Shown here piece by piece: positions 12,820 through 24,164 of a DNA stretch of 64,000 nucleotides. The stretch lies in contig NC_088303.1 of NCBI RefSeq assembly GCF_032854445.1, forward strand, positions 32,001,501 to 32,065,500, read 5' to 3'. A program made the position numbers and the translations under genes. Source of the stretch: Liolophura sinensis. Taxonomy: Eukaryota > Mollusca > Polyplacophora > Chitonida > Chitonidae. A model generated the notes under the pieces. That model searched no databases. It saw nothing but the letters and a program-made list of their open reading frames with translations, and was not told the DNA's origin. How positions within the stretch are numbered: the first letter of the stretch is position 1; each line of letters begins with the position of its first letter.

Positions 12820-13170
12820 GTTGACAAACTCCTATTGGTCAAACAGCTATTTACTCAATTTGGTGGGTAATTGAGACGAGATATCAGGCTGTAATGAAGC
12901 TGTATAAATAATGTTACACACTGGGCTGCGTTACAGTCCACTGCAGGCATGGTCTTTTTGAAATTGCGAATGCATGCTTTGTGCATCATTCTAAAATATG
13001 TGATTGGATTTCCCGTACAGAATTTGTCTTGTAATCTTTTACTGATTGATTATTAATTACCCTTGACAATCGCTCACTTTGTGACCAGTCTGCGGCCTAC
13101 ATTGTCAGATGTCGTCCTGATAAGGCCCATTCTCTGATCTGACAGCCTTCTGATCTCTCCACGATTGACT
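12820..13170. promoter_or_regulatory. Candidate enhancer-like segment in sowah intron
   Basis: The segment carries an ATTGG (inverted CCAAT) near 12835, a TATAAATA near 12902, and a dense homeodomain cluster at 13044-13067 (GATTGAT, TTAATTA, TTGACAAT). It then shows TGTCAGA and GATAAGG words. The combination of PBX/HOX-like, NK/HD-like and GATA-like words in non-repetitive DNA is typical of developmental enhancers. No conservation data are available here, so confidence is low. Confidence 0.25.
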
Positions 13171-14039
13171 CTTCCCTTATATTCTTCTAATCTCCATAGA
13201 TTCCAACTCGGATAAAATCTCCTATCGTAGGCATCTCTTGTTTTTGTCGCCGCTTATAACTGTTTCTTTTCTTCTTAACTTGGATTTGCATATCGCTCCC
13301 CGAAATCTTACCCTACACTGGATCCATCGGTATGCCGGCTATGTAGCTGCATGGAACATTCTGGTAATTTAGTGCATGGACTTTTTTGTTTCCCCCTTGC
13401 ATCTCATTTCGATGTCTCTTTATTGATGTGTGGAGTGTGGTGAAATGGCGTGAGTTAGGGGTATAAATTAATGAGTGTTGAAGAACTACAGCCTGTATAA
13501 CTGTACTCGTGCACCTTTGCGCCACCCGGACTACCTGTCTGCACCAACACGCGAGCCTCTTGGACACGTCAAGCCCTGTACTTAACACGGTCAAGCCACT
13601 TGTGAAGCATAAGACCTTTTACTCGCTGCATGCATGTTTTCTATTGGCGATTTTTTTTTTCTTTTCTTGGGGAAAGATCAGTATGATGTTTATACCCACA
13701 ATTTGATAAAAATGTAAATCAGGAAATTTTCCTTGTATCAAACTGGCAGTCACTAATCATTGTTTCTAATAGTCTCGACGTCGCCTACCTCAAATGTGTA
13801 TACGAAAGATTCTTTTTGAAGATTCAAGTTTATGTTGTTTATGCCTTCTTATAGAACTTCTCAAAACGTGCATTTTTGGCGTGCACATTTGAAAAAAAAT
13901 TCTCGTGCACTTCGTTGCATGTTTTCTGGCCAGCTTTCTCCGCAGGGCGTGCTGTTATTTGCGTTACTGGTCGAGCGTGGATATACACCCTCATGCCTTC
14001 CACCATCCATATCACTAAGGATACTGAAGTCAAGTGGCG

Positions 14040-14330
14040 GGATCATGGCCAGAATTAATGGGCTGATCTGGACAATGGCGGACAATTGCAGCAGGTGCCA
14101 ATTGGTTCGTCCCGCTCATCAATACACGAAAATAGGCTGTAGTCCGATTAAACCGCTTACATAATGGGTGTGAGGAGAGTTAACAGGGCTGCTGTTTCTC
14201 TCACCTGCCAGACAAAGACGTGGTAATCCGCCCTTATCGGACCACTAAGAGGATTTCGCGGCGTTCTTCTTCCAGAAGCTTCTGTTCGTTTTGAGTCGTA
14301 ACATTGAGCGTATGGATGACGTCGTTTGTT
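14040..14330. promoter_or_regulatory. Candidate regulatory segment in sowah intron
   Basis: This is non-repetitive, GC-richer sequence with E-boxes in both orientations (CAGGTG near 14092 and CACCTG near 14202), a CCGATTAAACC word near 14145, and adjacent TAATCC and TTATC words near 14225-14240. The function is inferred from position and word content only. Confidence 0.2.
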
Positions 14331-16016
14331 AGTGTTTGGTGTTGCGTGCATTCGCTTGTTCACCGGACTCGGAATATCGTGAAATGATGAAAAGCTTTGT
14401 CAAAGCGTCGGTATGAACAGATAGCTCGCATTTTGAGGTTACGTGGAAAACATGGTGCAGAATTAATTGGGTATCATGGCCTACAGTTGCTCTTTTTTTA
14501 TTCTCCCTCTCTCTCTCTCTCTCCAACCGTCTGTGCTCAAGTGCCGCGGTTGTATTATAAGCTTTAATCACAAGACTCTTCACCAGCGTATTTCATTTCA
14601 GCCTTGTCACAGGTGTTTGGCGAGGCATTTCCGCTTAATGAACGCTCTATAAACATTAGCTTGATTTTATTACCGGAACAAGGACATTAGAAAAGGCTTG
14701 TTGAGCTGAGCAGCGTATTGTCTTCTTCATTTATTGTAGGAGTGCACAAAAATGACTTCACGTATTGAATGTGCCTATCGGCTTTCACGGGAGGTTCCAT
14801 GTAGCCGACTTTGATCTTTCTGTTGTGTAACATCGGAGGCACAATGCACGCAGTGCAACAGCCCGTTTGGATTGTTTCCCCTTACATCGCGCAGTCCTTA
14901 GGGAGACAGAATTTACATACTCTTCTCTATATGTCCATGTTTTGTGCAGAAGGGGCGAATGTTATAGGGGGAAATGAGCTCGCACTCTATTATATGTATG
15001 TTAAGATCAAACGCTTTCGGGCCCTTTTTCGTCATTACACGTCACTTAATTCATTAATTAACAGTTTTATGGGAGCTTTTTCCACGGTAAAATTTAAAAC
15101 ACAAAAAGGAAAGAAAATTCGTTAACAAAGTGATCAAAGAAAGGGAAGAAATCCAGGTATATTGTTGTACAGTAATTATTGTTATGTGTTATGGAAAGTC
15201 TCACTTCTCGGTGTGAATTTACTGCAAAACGATATAGTGAACACGAGATAATGTGATAACATGCAAATCTCTCTGCTATAGAAGCGTGATTTCGCCTTAC
15301 ATGAATCTCAGGCTAATGTATATTCCAGTTTCATTCAGTTTGGCATTCCACACACATTGAAGGTTTTCCATGCCTCAATAAAAATGTGACCCTTTTAACT
15401 GGTTTTGTCCGTGCCCCCGAGAGCGTCTGGTCTAGACGTTCAAAAAGACCTTCATGAAGAAAAATCCTTCATGTAGAACAGATTTATAATTCCTAACAGA
15501 TCTGCATGGGAAGATTCCCTTGTATGTGGGGAAAATTTGAAGGAGTTCGAAACCTGCCCGAACTCTCACCCAACACGTGTGAAAGCTCATTGCTCACTTG
15601 CACATACGCAAATGGGCTTTCTCCTAATCAAGAACCTTCTTGGTTGTTGTTTTTGTTGTTGCTGTTGTTGTTCTAGGGAGTTCACGTGAGCGATTACCCA
15701 TGCTCCATCAATACTTGACCATGTTTATTGGTAAAGCAATTGGGTTATCCGTGATCTGACGGCTTTAGTCGCCGTATCTTCCACACGTATCCTGTGACAC
15801 ACATCTTATGACAACGAAAATTGCTCCAAGAAAGGCGAGAAACTGTCCTGTCTGCTAGAAAATGATTGCCGGTATTTTGTCAAAAAACAATCGTAGAAAG
15901 ATAAACCATCACGGTCAGAACATAAAATCATGTGGTTAGTTGTAGTATTTGAATGGGAATAAGGCTGAATGGTGATGTTTCCTGTGTTGGTGTTTTGTGT
16001 CCCATGTTGCACCAAG

Positions 16017-16103
16017 CTCTCGACCATTGTTATCTGGTGACCTCAGGTGTGGCTGACGTTGTGTCTGTCTGTGGCACTATACACGACGATCATCACTTCA
16101 CAG
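16017..16103 (+). CDS. Possible cassette exon of sowah
   Basis: A perfect ACAG|GTAAGT donor sits at 16104. With an acceptor AG at 16015-16016 the exon would be 87 bp; with the AG at 16045-16046 it would be 57 bp. Both lengths are multiples of three. Either version is open in the exact phase needed between exon 6390-6470 (one base left over) and exon 18188-18232 (two bases supplied), encoding in part VADVVSVCGTIHDDHHFT. Both acceptors have weak pyrimidine tracts and I recognise no domain. It may be a coincidental open frame with a good donor. Confidence 0.3.
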
Positions 16104-17261
16104 GTAAGTTATTGTATAAACATTCACGGAATGCTTTTTATGGGAATATTTTGTTTTCCTCTCCAAAATTCCGCTGCTGTATCTGGACTATTCCAATCTC
16201 ATATATAAGGCTCTTCACCTACAACAGCGAAAAAAAAATAATCCCAAAATGAAGTTTACATTGGCTCTTAACAAGAAAATGGGAGCTTTTTTTATTCTCA
16301 AGCATGCCTAAATTGTGTTTAGTTGGTTAATGACATTTGCAATGCACTTAAAAACTTCAAGTAACATCCTACCAAGCGTCCTATACTGAGTATGGTATAT
16401 ATAAGACTTAGAAGATGCATGCATTTTCTACCTTAACCTGTAACTGAATTGCTGTATTACTTGGATTGTCACCATCTTATACTTGAACTCATGGGCTTTT
16501 CTCACCTTAAAACTATAGGTTATAACTTTCAGTTATTTTAAAAACAGCTTTACAGAGTGAGCATGTCATTTTCCTTTTTTTTTTTTTATCTCCTTGCATT
16601 ATTGTTTACTTTTTTCTTGACAGTATATCACAAATTACCAACAGTCGTAAATGAGAAGTTTGTTTATCTTTTTTTATTATTATTCTTTTACGTGCAGTAA
16701 GTAATTTTTGCAATGTTTTTATTTTGTTGACAAAATCATTGTTGAAATATGAATTCTCCTTACATACCGTGGTGTGTAGATGTTGTTCATTTGAGTTCTC
16801 CTGGTTTACCTTTGCGTGTAAATGTGGCTTATATGAATTCTCCTTACATTTCCATTGTGTGCAGATCTTGTAAAATTGGATGAATATCACATATCTGTAT
16901 GGCTCTTATGTGTTGTTTTTTGATGTATATTATTGTGTGAACACATAAGTAGCTTTGACGATTGTAAACTTCTCGTAGAATTCCTCCTTTGTCAGTTTGT
17001 CCAAAATTCCTGAAGTGATAAGAAGTTTTGTAGTGCCTTCCTTAATCGCATGATTTTGCTTATAATATCAGGTTTTGTGTTTTCTATACGTTATCTCAGT
17101 GGACTTGAATCTAAAACCGTATATGGTTAACTGTCTGCATTAACTGTCATACATATATATGTGTACAAATTACGCTCATGGTCGACCGTTGGATTGCAGG
17201 TATATATAAACTAAGTGCACTGAATCGTTCTTGCATGGCATGTGGGTGTCTCGAAGTCACG

Positions 17262-17465
17262 GGCTGATTTCACGAAGCCATTTCTGACCTACGTTAAAAT
17301 TTAAGACCTCTTCACAGTGCTTAGTTTTCTGTCCTGAATTTTAACGCATCTGTCGTAAGATAACATCCATGAGGTGGTCAGAATTTTAAGTTTAGATAAA
17401 AAAAAGCTCTGAAATTGCAATTCATATTCTGACTTATCAAAAGTGGCTTGGTGGAATCGATCCCT
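17262..17465. mobile_element. MITE-like element with imperfect terminal inverted repeats
   Basis: The left end, around GGGCTGATTTCACGAAGCCA, is matched in inverted form by the right end, AGTGGCTTGGTGGAATCGAT. Inner arms containing TTAAAATTTAAG and CAGAATTTTAAG also pair. The total is about 200 bp, with no coding capacity. This arrangement is that of a non-autonomous DNA transposon. Confidence 0.55.
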
Positions 17466-18187
17466 CGCGTGGTATAGCATGAAGTTAAAATCCCGACCCC
17501 TGTAAAATTACAGTACACTGTATATCTTGCACAACTTCGTCCCCAATCCCCTTGTCTTGTTCATCCTTGGCTGTAACCGTTATACTGTGTACTAAGCACC
17601 ACCTCTTCCCTTCGTATGGGAAGGTTTCATCGTTACAGGAAGTTATTCTGTCAGTACAAGGAGATTTTCTGTATTCACAATTTCTCTCTGATTGCCGCGC
17701 AAAACTAAAATAAGTACTATTCATATTTATCACATGGCTGAAAAATTGTCGATGAGGCGTTAATCATTCAGTCCGTCATGGTTATGTCACAGTTTGGATT
17801 GTGTATTGTTTAACTCCAGTAAATGTAATTTATTATGTATTGTTAACCGTTAAATTGTTACTTTTGATATTATGCACTGATTACTCATACGTTCCCTCTA
17901 TCTCTCTCTTGATAACAGTTTGTCGGAAGAAGTCATTAGATCCTATAATATGCCTGTAGCCCGGGCCTGTAGGACGAGCTGGATCAAAGTTCTTGACCCA
18001 CAGCCCAATGTAATTTCCATGCTTTATGATTTCCCCGGGCCTGTGTAGCCCGGCCGTTGACCGGCATACCGGTACGGTGGGGTCTGGCGAGGTTGGTTAA
18101 CCCACCTTGACAATATTGGGATCCCCTGGGGAACCGTTTGTTAGGACATGATATCTGATGTTGTTTATTCCTTGTTTGTCTCCACAG

Positions 18188-18232
18188 AACTGTTATTGTC
18201 CCGCCGTCAAACACAGCCACCGATCACTACGT
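18188..18232 (+). CDS. sowah: sowah: small tail exon
   Basis: This 45-bp exon has acceptor TGTTTGTCTCCACAG (ending 18187) and donor GTGAGT at 18233. The initial AA joins the C left at 6470 to make Gln. It then reads LLLSRRQTQPPITT and leaves a T that joins CT at 23968 to make Ser. Both junctions keep frame without adjustment. It is too short for ordinary ORF detection. It begins the basic, Ser/Thr-rich C-terminal tail that follows the ankyrin domain. I recognise no domain in it. Confidence 0.75.
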
Positions 18233-19204
18233 GTGAGTATATACCTTTGTCTTTGTTCTCCCCAGCTCTCTGTCCACACCTAGCCGCTTTTATCTCTGCA
18301 TCAACACCTTTCGCTGAATGAGGCGTGTGTGATTTTGGTTAGGATCAGACCGCTTCAAATAAAAGCGATTTCGTTTACCCACTCCAGTTGGATTGAATAT
18401 TAGTTGAGTATTGCATCAATTATGGGCTGTTGAAAGCCACTGTGGGTACTGACAGATCAGCCAAGCGGAATGGGCTATATACGATGCCTGATGCCTAATT
18501 CACCGATGCCGTGTTCGACGAATGTAGATTTTCGCCTATACGCTCACTCTCTCTCCGCGAGCTCCGCAGTGCGAAACAATGGCTGGAGGGTAGAAATTGA
18601 TGACTCTGCCAGCCCGTCCCCGGTTCGCTGACGTGTATGTAATGTGAATTTAGTAAAGCTTTATAATGACTTTGTAATAATCAGGCTACAACAAACATTT
18701 CACGGCGTGTTTGATTAATATGATATTGTTATCAACATGTAAATTTTCCATTTTTTCCGCGAGCATTGAACTCGGCCTGGCGGGCGAACAAGCGGGTCTC
18801 TCTGTGCGAACATCTGTATTGTTCGTGTTTTCATTTGTCAGTCATTACACGGTGCAGGCATTAAGCAGGCGCGATTTTGTTGAATTAGAAATACTGATCA
18901 GAGAGCGCGCGGAATTACCAAGGGACTCCCGTGTGGCTGAGTCAGTAAGGCTGATTGGTACAACAGCAACGCTTTACCTGGCTGATCGATATGAGCCGTT
19001 GTAGTCGGCTATATTCCTTTTACTTTGCATGAACCTTCGTTTTCGAGAAGAGAGAAGTCAAGAAAGCAAGTTTTCCGTGCGTGTTTTTATCGCCTCACCT
19101 ATTATCACTTCTAGAGATATGGTGCTAAAAGTAAATAAATAAAATAACATTATCTCAGTGAGTTCCTAAATCGAGGCATTGTTTACCATCATCATGCAAG
19201 TATG

Positions 19205-19593
19205 TCGAAATATGCTCTTACTTGCTTAACCGTGTCATTATTTTTCTTGCTATGGGAAAACTCTGTGATCATTGTGTCATGAGTTCGAATCCAGTCACAG
19301 CTAGTTTACAGCTAATCAACCAAACATCAACAGCCTATATCTGGGGCACTGATACACAGCACCGGAAGGTTAATCATGTGTATATTTACTGTATAGAATG
19401 TGCGAATGTGAAGATGCGTGAAGATCACTTTTTTTTCAACCAAAACAGCACGCAAGTTGGTCAGCAACTTGCCAAGGGACGGTGGTTGACCCCAGATATT
19501 ACGATTTCTACCGCCCAGAAAGCTGACAGCCATCACATCATGTATAAGTGAAAAAAATTCTAGAATATAACATTGAACGACTATCAAATAAAG
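19205..19593 (+). mobile_element. Near-complete tRNA-headed SINE, + strand
   Basis: A pol III B-box-like GTTCGAATCC lies at 19283-19292 in the head. The family core (CAACTTGCCAAGGGACGGTG..) lies near 19460-19490. The tail is GCTGACAGCCATCACATCAT then AAGTGAAAAAAATTCTAGAA, ending in ATCAAATAAAG. The 109-residue open frame across it is fortuitous. The length of about 390 bp matches the minus-strand copy at 50085-50490. Confidence 0.6.
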
Positions 19594-20999
19594 ATATAAT
19601 GCATGGAACATCTTTATATGTTTATTTGAACGGGCTATATACATAAATTTGTGGGATTTGTAATAAAACCGAGTCATGGTTGTTTGGTTCCCCAAAACCT
19701 TATGAATAAATTGCTTATAGAGGGATGTGTATGTGTGCGAAGAAAATATGATGTCTTGCCCTTATGCCGGTATGTTATCCAAATGCGTCTCTGATATTCC
19801 ATTTCATAGCGTATAAAATTGATAGGCAGGAATCAGCCGGAATAAACATTGGGAATTGATCCGTCTTTATTGTGCACAAGATGCCTCTGTCTTGTCGCAG
19901 GAGGCGGATAACTGGTTCTAGCAGAGTATTATCTGATAATATGGCATAATGCGATACGGGGATATTATTCATGGATCGGATGTGGGTGTGTGGGTCTTGT
20001 GGGAAAGGAGTGAAGCTGGACAGGGTTTGGTCACATTTCTCAAGACGTAACAGATACAAGGTTCCGTTTGAGAAATGTTTTGGTCTTTTACATTGTATTC
20101 TTGCATAAACCAGGATACATGTCCCAGAGGCCTGGCGCCTTTGCATTGTTTTTATGTGATTGTTTATTAGTTGTGAGGACATCCCAGCATATTGAGTAAT
20201 TTTATAGACCATTAACAACACTGCATATTTTTTGTACATAATTATGCTTAAGCCACGAGGAACTTGTAAGTACTACCAAATACTATTTACATCTACTAAA
20301 CATTTACATTGAACAGTTACAATAAATGCACAACTGAGGTGAACTGACAAATGTCGGATTTCACCGGTTACTGGTGACAATTTTCCAACTATCACACTGT
20401 CGTCGCTGCTCTGGTTTTACTCTCCATGCTGTGGTCTTTATTAATAGTCTGCTTTCGTCCCAGGCTCCACCCCCAACCTCATCACCATCCCCAACCCCAT
20501 CATCACCCCCACCTTACATGCCGTGGTTTTCCAAGTCTCCGGGAGGGTATCTCTGTCCGCCACCCTCGCCACCTCACACCACCGTGTAACTGGGGACTCT
20601 TGCTACCCCCTCGGGGGTGTCGTTCATCAATTCACTCCAGATCAATTTTCTCACACCTTGGGTAAATTAAACCGTTTTCTGAAGACGCCATAATTAGAAG
20701 CTGTTATATTTAAGCAGGCTAATTGACTAACGGCCATTCTGGGGCTAGGGTTCGTTTGGAATAACTTTCAAGGAAAAGAAAATTGATGGAGAAGCCCCTT
20801 AAGGGTGCATGTTTCAGTGAGCTGTTCTCTTTACCCCTATATAGTGGGGGGGGGGGGGGGAGAGGGGCAGCATCCGGACAAGCAGCACGCGGCCAAAACT
20901 TTTGATGATAACACTGATTTGAACAACGAGATGAATCATACTGATATTTCTGTGTTAATCTCTCAAGGTGTATAAACTGATCAATGACTGGTTAAAGCA

Positions 21000-21330
21000 A
21001 TCCCCAGCTCAGACACTCATTTGCATAACTAATTACAAAACTGGGAGATCGACCCTGATTCGGGAGCGCTGATCGTCTTGCTCCCGACGGCGGGATCAGG
21101 CGCCGATTGGGGCAGCTTTGTTCCTTACCTGAAGACCTACCAAAAGCTTGATTAAGGTTTCTCAGGTAATCACCGTTATCTGCTCCTGCACAGGTAGACA
21201 TCTCTCGGGTGAGCGACTCCGATAGCCCCTGAATCTCGTCTGTAAAATGACGTTTAATCAGCTCCCAGACAACCGTGGCGTGTGAAGTTTGTTATGATGA
21301 CGAGGCTCGTGTACAGCGCCGTGTTCCTGC
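21000..21330. promoter_or_regulatory. Candidate enhancer-like segment with octamer and homeodomain sites
   Basis: A perfect POU octamer ATTTGCAT at 21019-21026 lies four bases from a TAATTA core at 21030-21035. Further words include GATTAAGG near 21150 and TTTAATCAG near 21252. The segment is GC-richer than the surrounding intron and is not part of the repeat families seen elsewhere. Role as an Irx or sowah enhancer is inference. Confidence 0.3.
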
Positions 21331-21689
21331 TCCTCGACTTTAAATGACTTTCTAACGAGGCCGATTGTAACATTATAACGATATTCAGTCTGGATTATAT
21401 GCAGACCTAGAGGGGGCACTAATCACATACAGGTGGGCAGGAGAAGATAACACACCTGTGTTGACCAGGTATCGCCCGAAGCGGACTTTACTTTCTCTGA
21501 TCCGCGCTGGGTAAACCATGCACCCAGAGCCCTGTATAATGACGTTCAGTTGCCCAATATCTATAACTCATGCCAGAGAGTGTGGAATTCCCTTATCTGT
21601 AATACTCAGTTCTCATTTCTATCAGCCTATTTGTGAATTAACAGCAGTTGGTGGTCTCTAGCGATGGCTTGAATGCCCTTTCATGCCAG

Positions 21690-22430
21690 TAGAAATCTTA
21701 GACGCCAACATGGAAACATAGTTGCGTGTCGAATGGATTTGGGAATTGCTAACATTTAGGTATCGGTTAGAAACCAACGTAGAAACGTAAATGCATTTCG
21801 AATTGATTCGACGTTGGCTTTAGTTCACACCAACAGGAAGACATAGATGCATTTCACATTGTCATTGGCTTAAACAAACATCATGGATGGAACATAGATG
21901 CATTTCGAATTGATTTGGGTTTGTTCTGCAGACATCAGCATGGAAACATCGAACTGAATGGCGTTTGGTTTAGCTTAAAATCATCGTGGAAACATAAATG
22001 CATTTCGAATCGATTCGACTTCATTTTACATCAACAGGAACACAGATGTATTTCGAATTATCTCGTGTTTGGCTTTCGCAGACATCATCATGGAAACAAG
22101 TGCATTTCAGATTGATTCGTCTTTGGTTTATGTAGACATCTGCAATGAAACATAAGTCTGATTTAGGTTTGTCTTACGCGGACATCTACATGTAGACATA
22201 ACATGCATGCATTTCGATTTAACTTTTATTTGGCTTTCACGTAGATGCGTGTTGTATTTACTGGTATTTGGTTTACATATAGGCATATATATGGAAACAT
22301 AGATGCATTTCGAATTCACTGGTATTTGGTTTACATATAGGCATGTACATGGAAACATAATTACATTTCGAATTGATTCTTGTTTGTCTTTATACCCATC
22401 GACGTCTACATGAAAACACACAGGTCTTTG
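21690..22430. repeat. Degenerate tandem array, about 60-80 bp period
   Basis: About ten diverged units share ATGGAAACATA(G/A)ATGCATTTCGAATTGATTCG-like wording (split here over two 15-base halves), separated by TTTGGTTTACAT-type spacers. Unit length varies. The array lies within a sowah intron. Confidence 0.8.
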
Positions 22431-23967
22431 CGTATTATTTGACTCGGTATGTCCGTTGAGTCAGGCTGGGTATCCTGTACAGATATGTCTTGTGGCTTGT
22501 TTATAAATTGAAGGCGATGATAGTTTTCGCTCTCTGACACTTTCTTGTGATGTGTGAAATGTAAGATATCTGTATACCGGCCTTTGACGCCGGAAATATA
22601 GGCTGCCTACCAGTGTTAAGCGGCACACATTTGCCAAAGTTTCACTTTCTCCGTGATGATGGAGGTCTATTTTACTCGGCTCGTAAAACACATCATTGGT
22701 CGTGGGCCGTCATCTATCGCCTCACGCCATAGAGCTCGTCAGAAAGCCATGGCTTCTCACTCTCTCCCCCTCACCATCTGCTTTACCCATCCTGGCCCGA
22801 GGGACTGGGAAGTTTGGAGAACACCATAGCTCCGACTGTGCAATGTCTGTCTGTTTTCTCACAGTATCGATGAGAAAACTGGCTTCCCCTTCCGATCCCT
22901 TGGTGTAGCCTTCTTACTCCTCTCCACAAACATTTTAATTTCATAACCAGTCCCGAAACACGGCTTGAAGTCATGCATGGAAAAAGATCGGGATTTTTTT
23001 CTGGCTTTTTTCCGGAGTCGTACATACAAGCACCTTTGGTCGACAAGCCATCTTTATGTGTCCACCAATGTTATTTGCCTTTAGATGTTCAAACGAACCG
23101 CTGTATGCTCAGTATGTAATACGAAAAGCACCTGGCGGAAAAACGCGAGAGTTGATAAACATCAGCCACATACATATACCTATACGTTAGCATGATGTTG
23201 TCAGACTCTCCACAATTACCGTTTATTGCGGCTATAGCTAAGTTATAGCATTGCAGATTATTACATCATTAGTTATTTATTAAAGCACAACTCTTCTCCG
23301 ACATTCGACAGAAAGACAAATTAGACCCGTGAACAATGTTAATAGCATAATTTATCTGTCGTGATTTTTTTTGTTCTTGTTTTTTATTCATTGTATTTTT
23401 TTTTTTTTACCTTTTTCGCTCAATTTTTCTTTTGCTTACACATTCCAGAAAGAAAGAAAACTGAAAATCCTCACCTGCGTAAATGATGTGTTTAAACCGG
23501 ATTAATAATCTTTACTATAAGTATATATACTTTCGGCTTCAAAAAAAACGACACCTACAGTATCTTTTGTCAGATCGTATCGGAAGAATGTTTATCTTTT
23601 GCCTATCTTTTCATGCATCGACTAGTGTAAACGGGCCAGGTATAGATCTTGTTAACCAATATTCGGTAAAAAAAAAAAATATCCAAAGCTGTGATACACT
23701 GTTTGTCAAAAACCTAATTGTTCACTTCCTTACGAGTGCGTTTTCCTTTAGTATACTTTTAACTCATTCCACTTATCCTAACCTAAAATCTTAGCAATTA
23801 TCTACTTTATATAATCATATTAGTACTTTTAATAATGTACATTAATCGCAATATTTTTGTGCTAAACTACAAAAATTAAACTTATACCAGATCTATACTT
23901 ATATATTTTTTTTATATTTATCTCGCACTGTTTTGTCTTCATGTTTTTTTCTTTTTTTTTTCTTCAG

Positions 23968-24164
23968 CTATAAGCGAATCTTTCCTACGGACGGCATCAT
24001 TCCGTAAGAGTCGTTCCAAAGCTTTGTCCTCTCTCATGGGCTCCCAGCTCGGCCCTATGATCAGGAAAAGTTGGGAGGGAGACGGAGATGGGGATGTGTT
24101 CGATTCGCGTATCACACCACCAAACAGCTCCAAAACCTCCCCGCAAGTTCGCCGGAAGGGTTCG
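23968..24164 (+). CDS. sowah: sowah: main tail exon, Ser/Arg-rich
   Basis: This 197-bp exon lies between a strong poly-T/TCTTCAG acceptor and a GTGAGT donor at 24165. The first two bases complete a Ser codon with the T from 18232. The frame is then open for 65 codons and ends exactly on a codon boundary. It starts ISESFLRTASFRKSRSKALS, passes an acidic GDGDGD patch after a Lys-Ser-Trp-Glu, and ends SPQVRRKGS. The RTASFRKSRSK and RRKGS strings look like basophilic-kinase substrate sites (R-x-x-S type). Codon use and GC content are clearly coding-like against an AT-rich intron. Vertebrate Sowah proteins also have long basic/Ser-rich tails, but I cannot claim residue-level homology. Confidence 0.8.

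Larger units (their letters stand above)
6471..18187 (+). other. Large sowah intron (about 11.7 kb)
   Basis: This intron joins the ankyrin exon (GTAAGC at 6471) to the small exon at 18188 (TCTCCACAG acceptor). It contains an AATAAA at 7802-7807, a SINE 3' part at 11520-11712, a MITE-like inverted-repeat element at 17262-17465, a possible cassette exon near 16017-16103, and several GC-richer, non-repetitive stretches (10110-10440, 12820-13170, 14040-14330) that stand out from the AT-rich background. I found no independent gene. In other bilaterians Sowah introns host Irx enhancers, so this is a prime place to look for them. Confidence 0.7.
18233..23967 (+). other. sowah intron (5.7 kb)
   Basis: The donor is GTGAGT and the acceptor a long poly-T tract ending TCTTCAG at 23967. 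It holds one near-complete + strand SINE (19205-19593), a degenerate tandem array (21690-22430), a G-run near 20848-20861 and a GC-richer candidate regulatory segment (21000-21330). I see no further exon. Confidence 0.75.

Noticed and set aside
12830-12960. CCAAT plus TATA-like pair suggesting a promoter in the sowah intron
   Set aside because: The words are common in AT-rich DNA and no coding exon follows in a usable frame; retained only within a low-confidence regulatory segment.
18925-18990. tRNA A-box-like GTGTGGCTGAGTCAGTAAGG
   Set aside because: No B-box at the right distance (the next is about 350 bp away), so neither a tRNA nor a clear SINE head.
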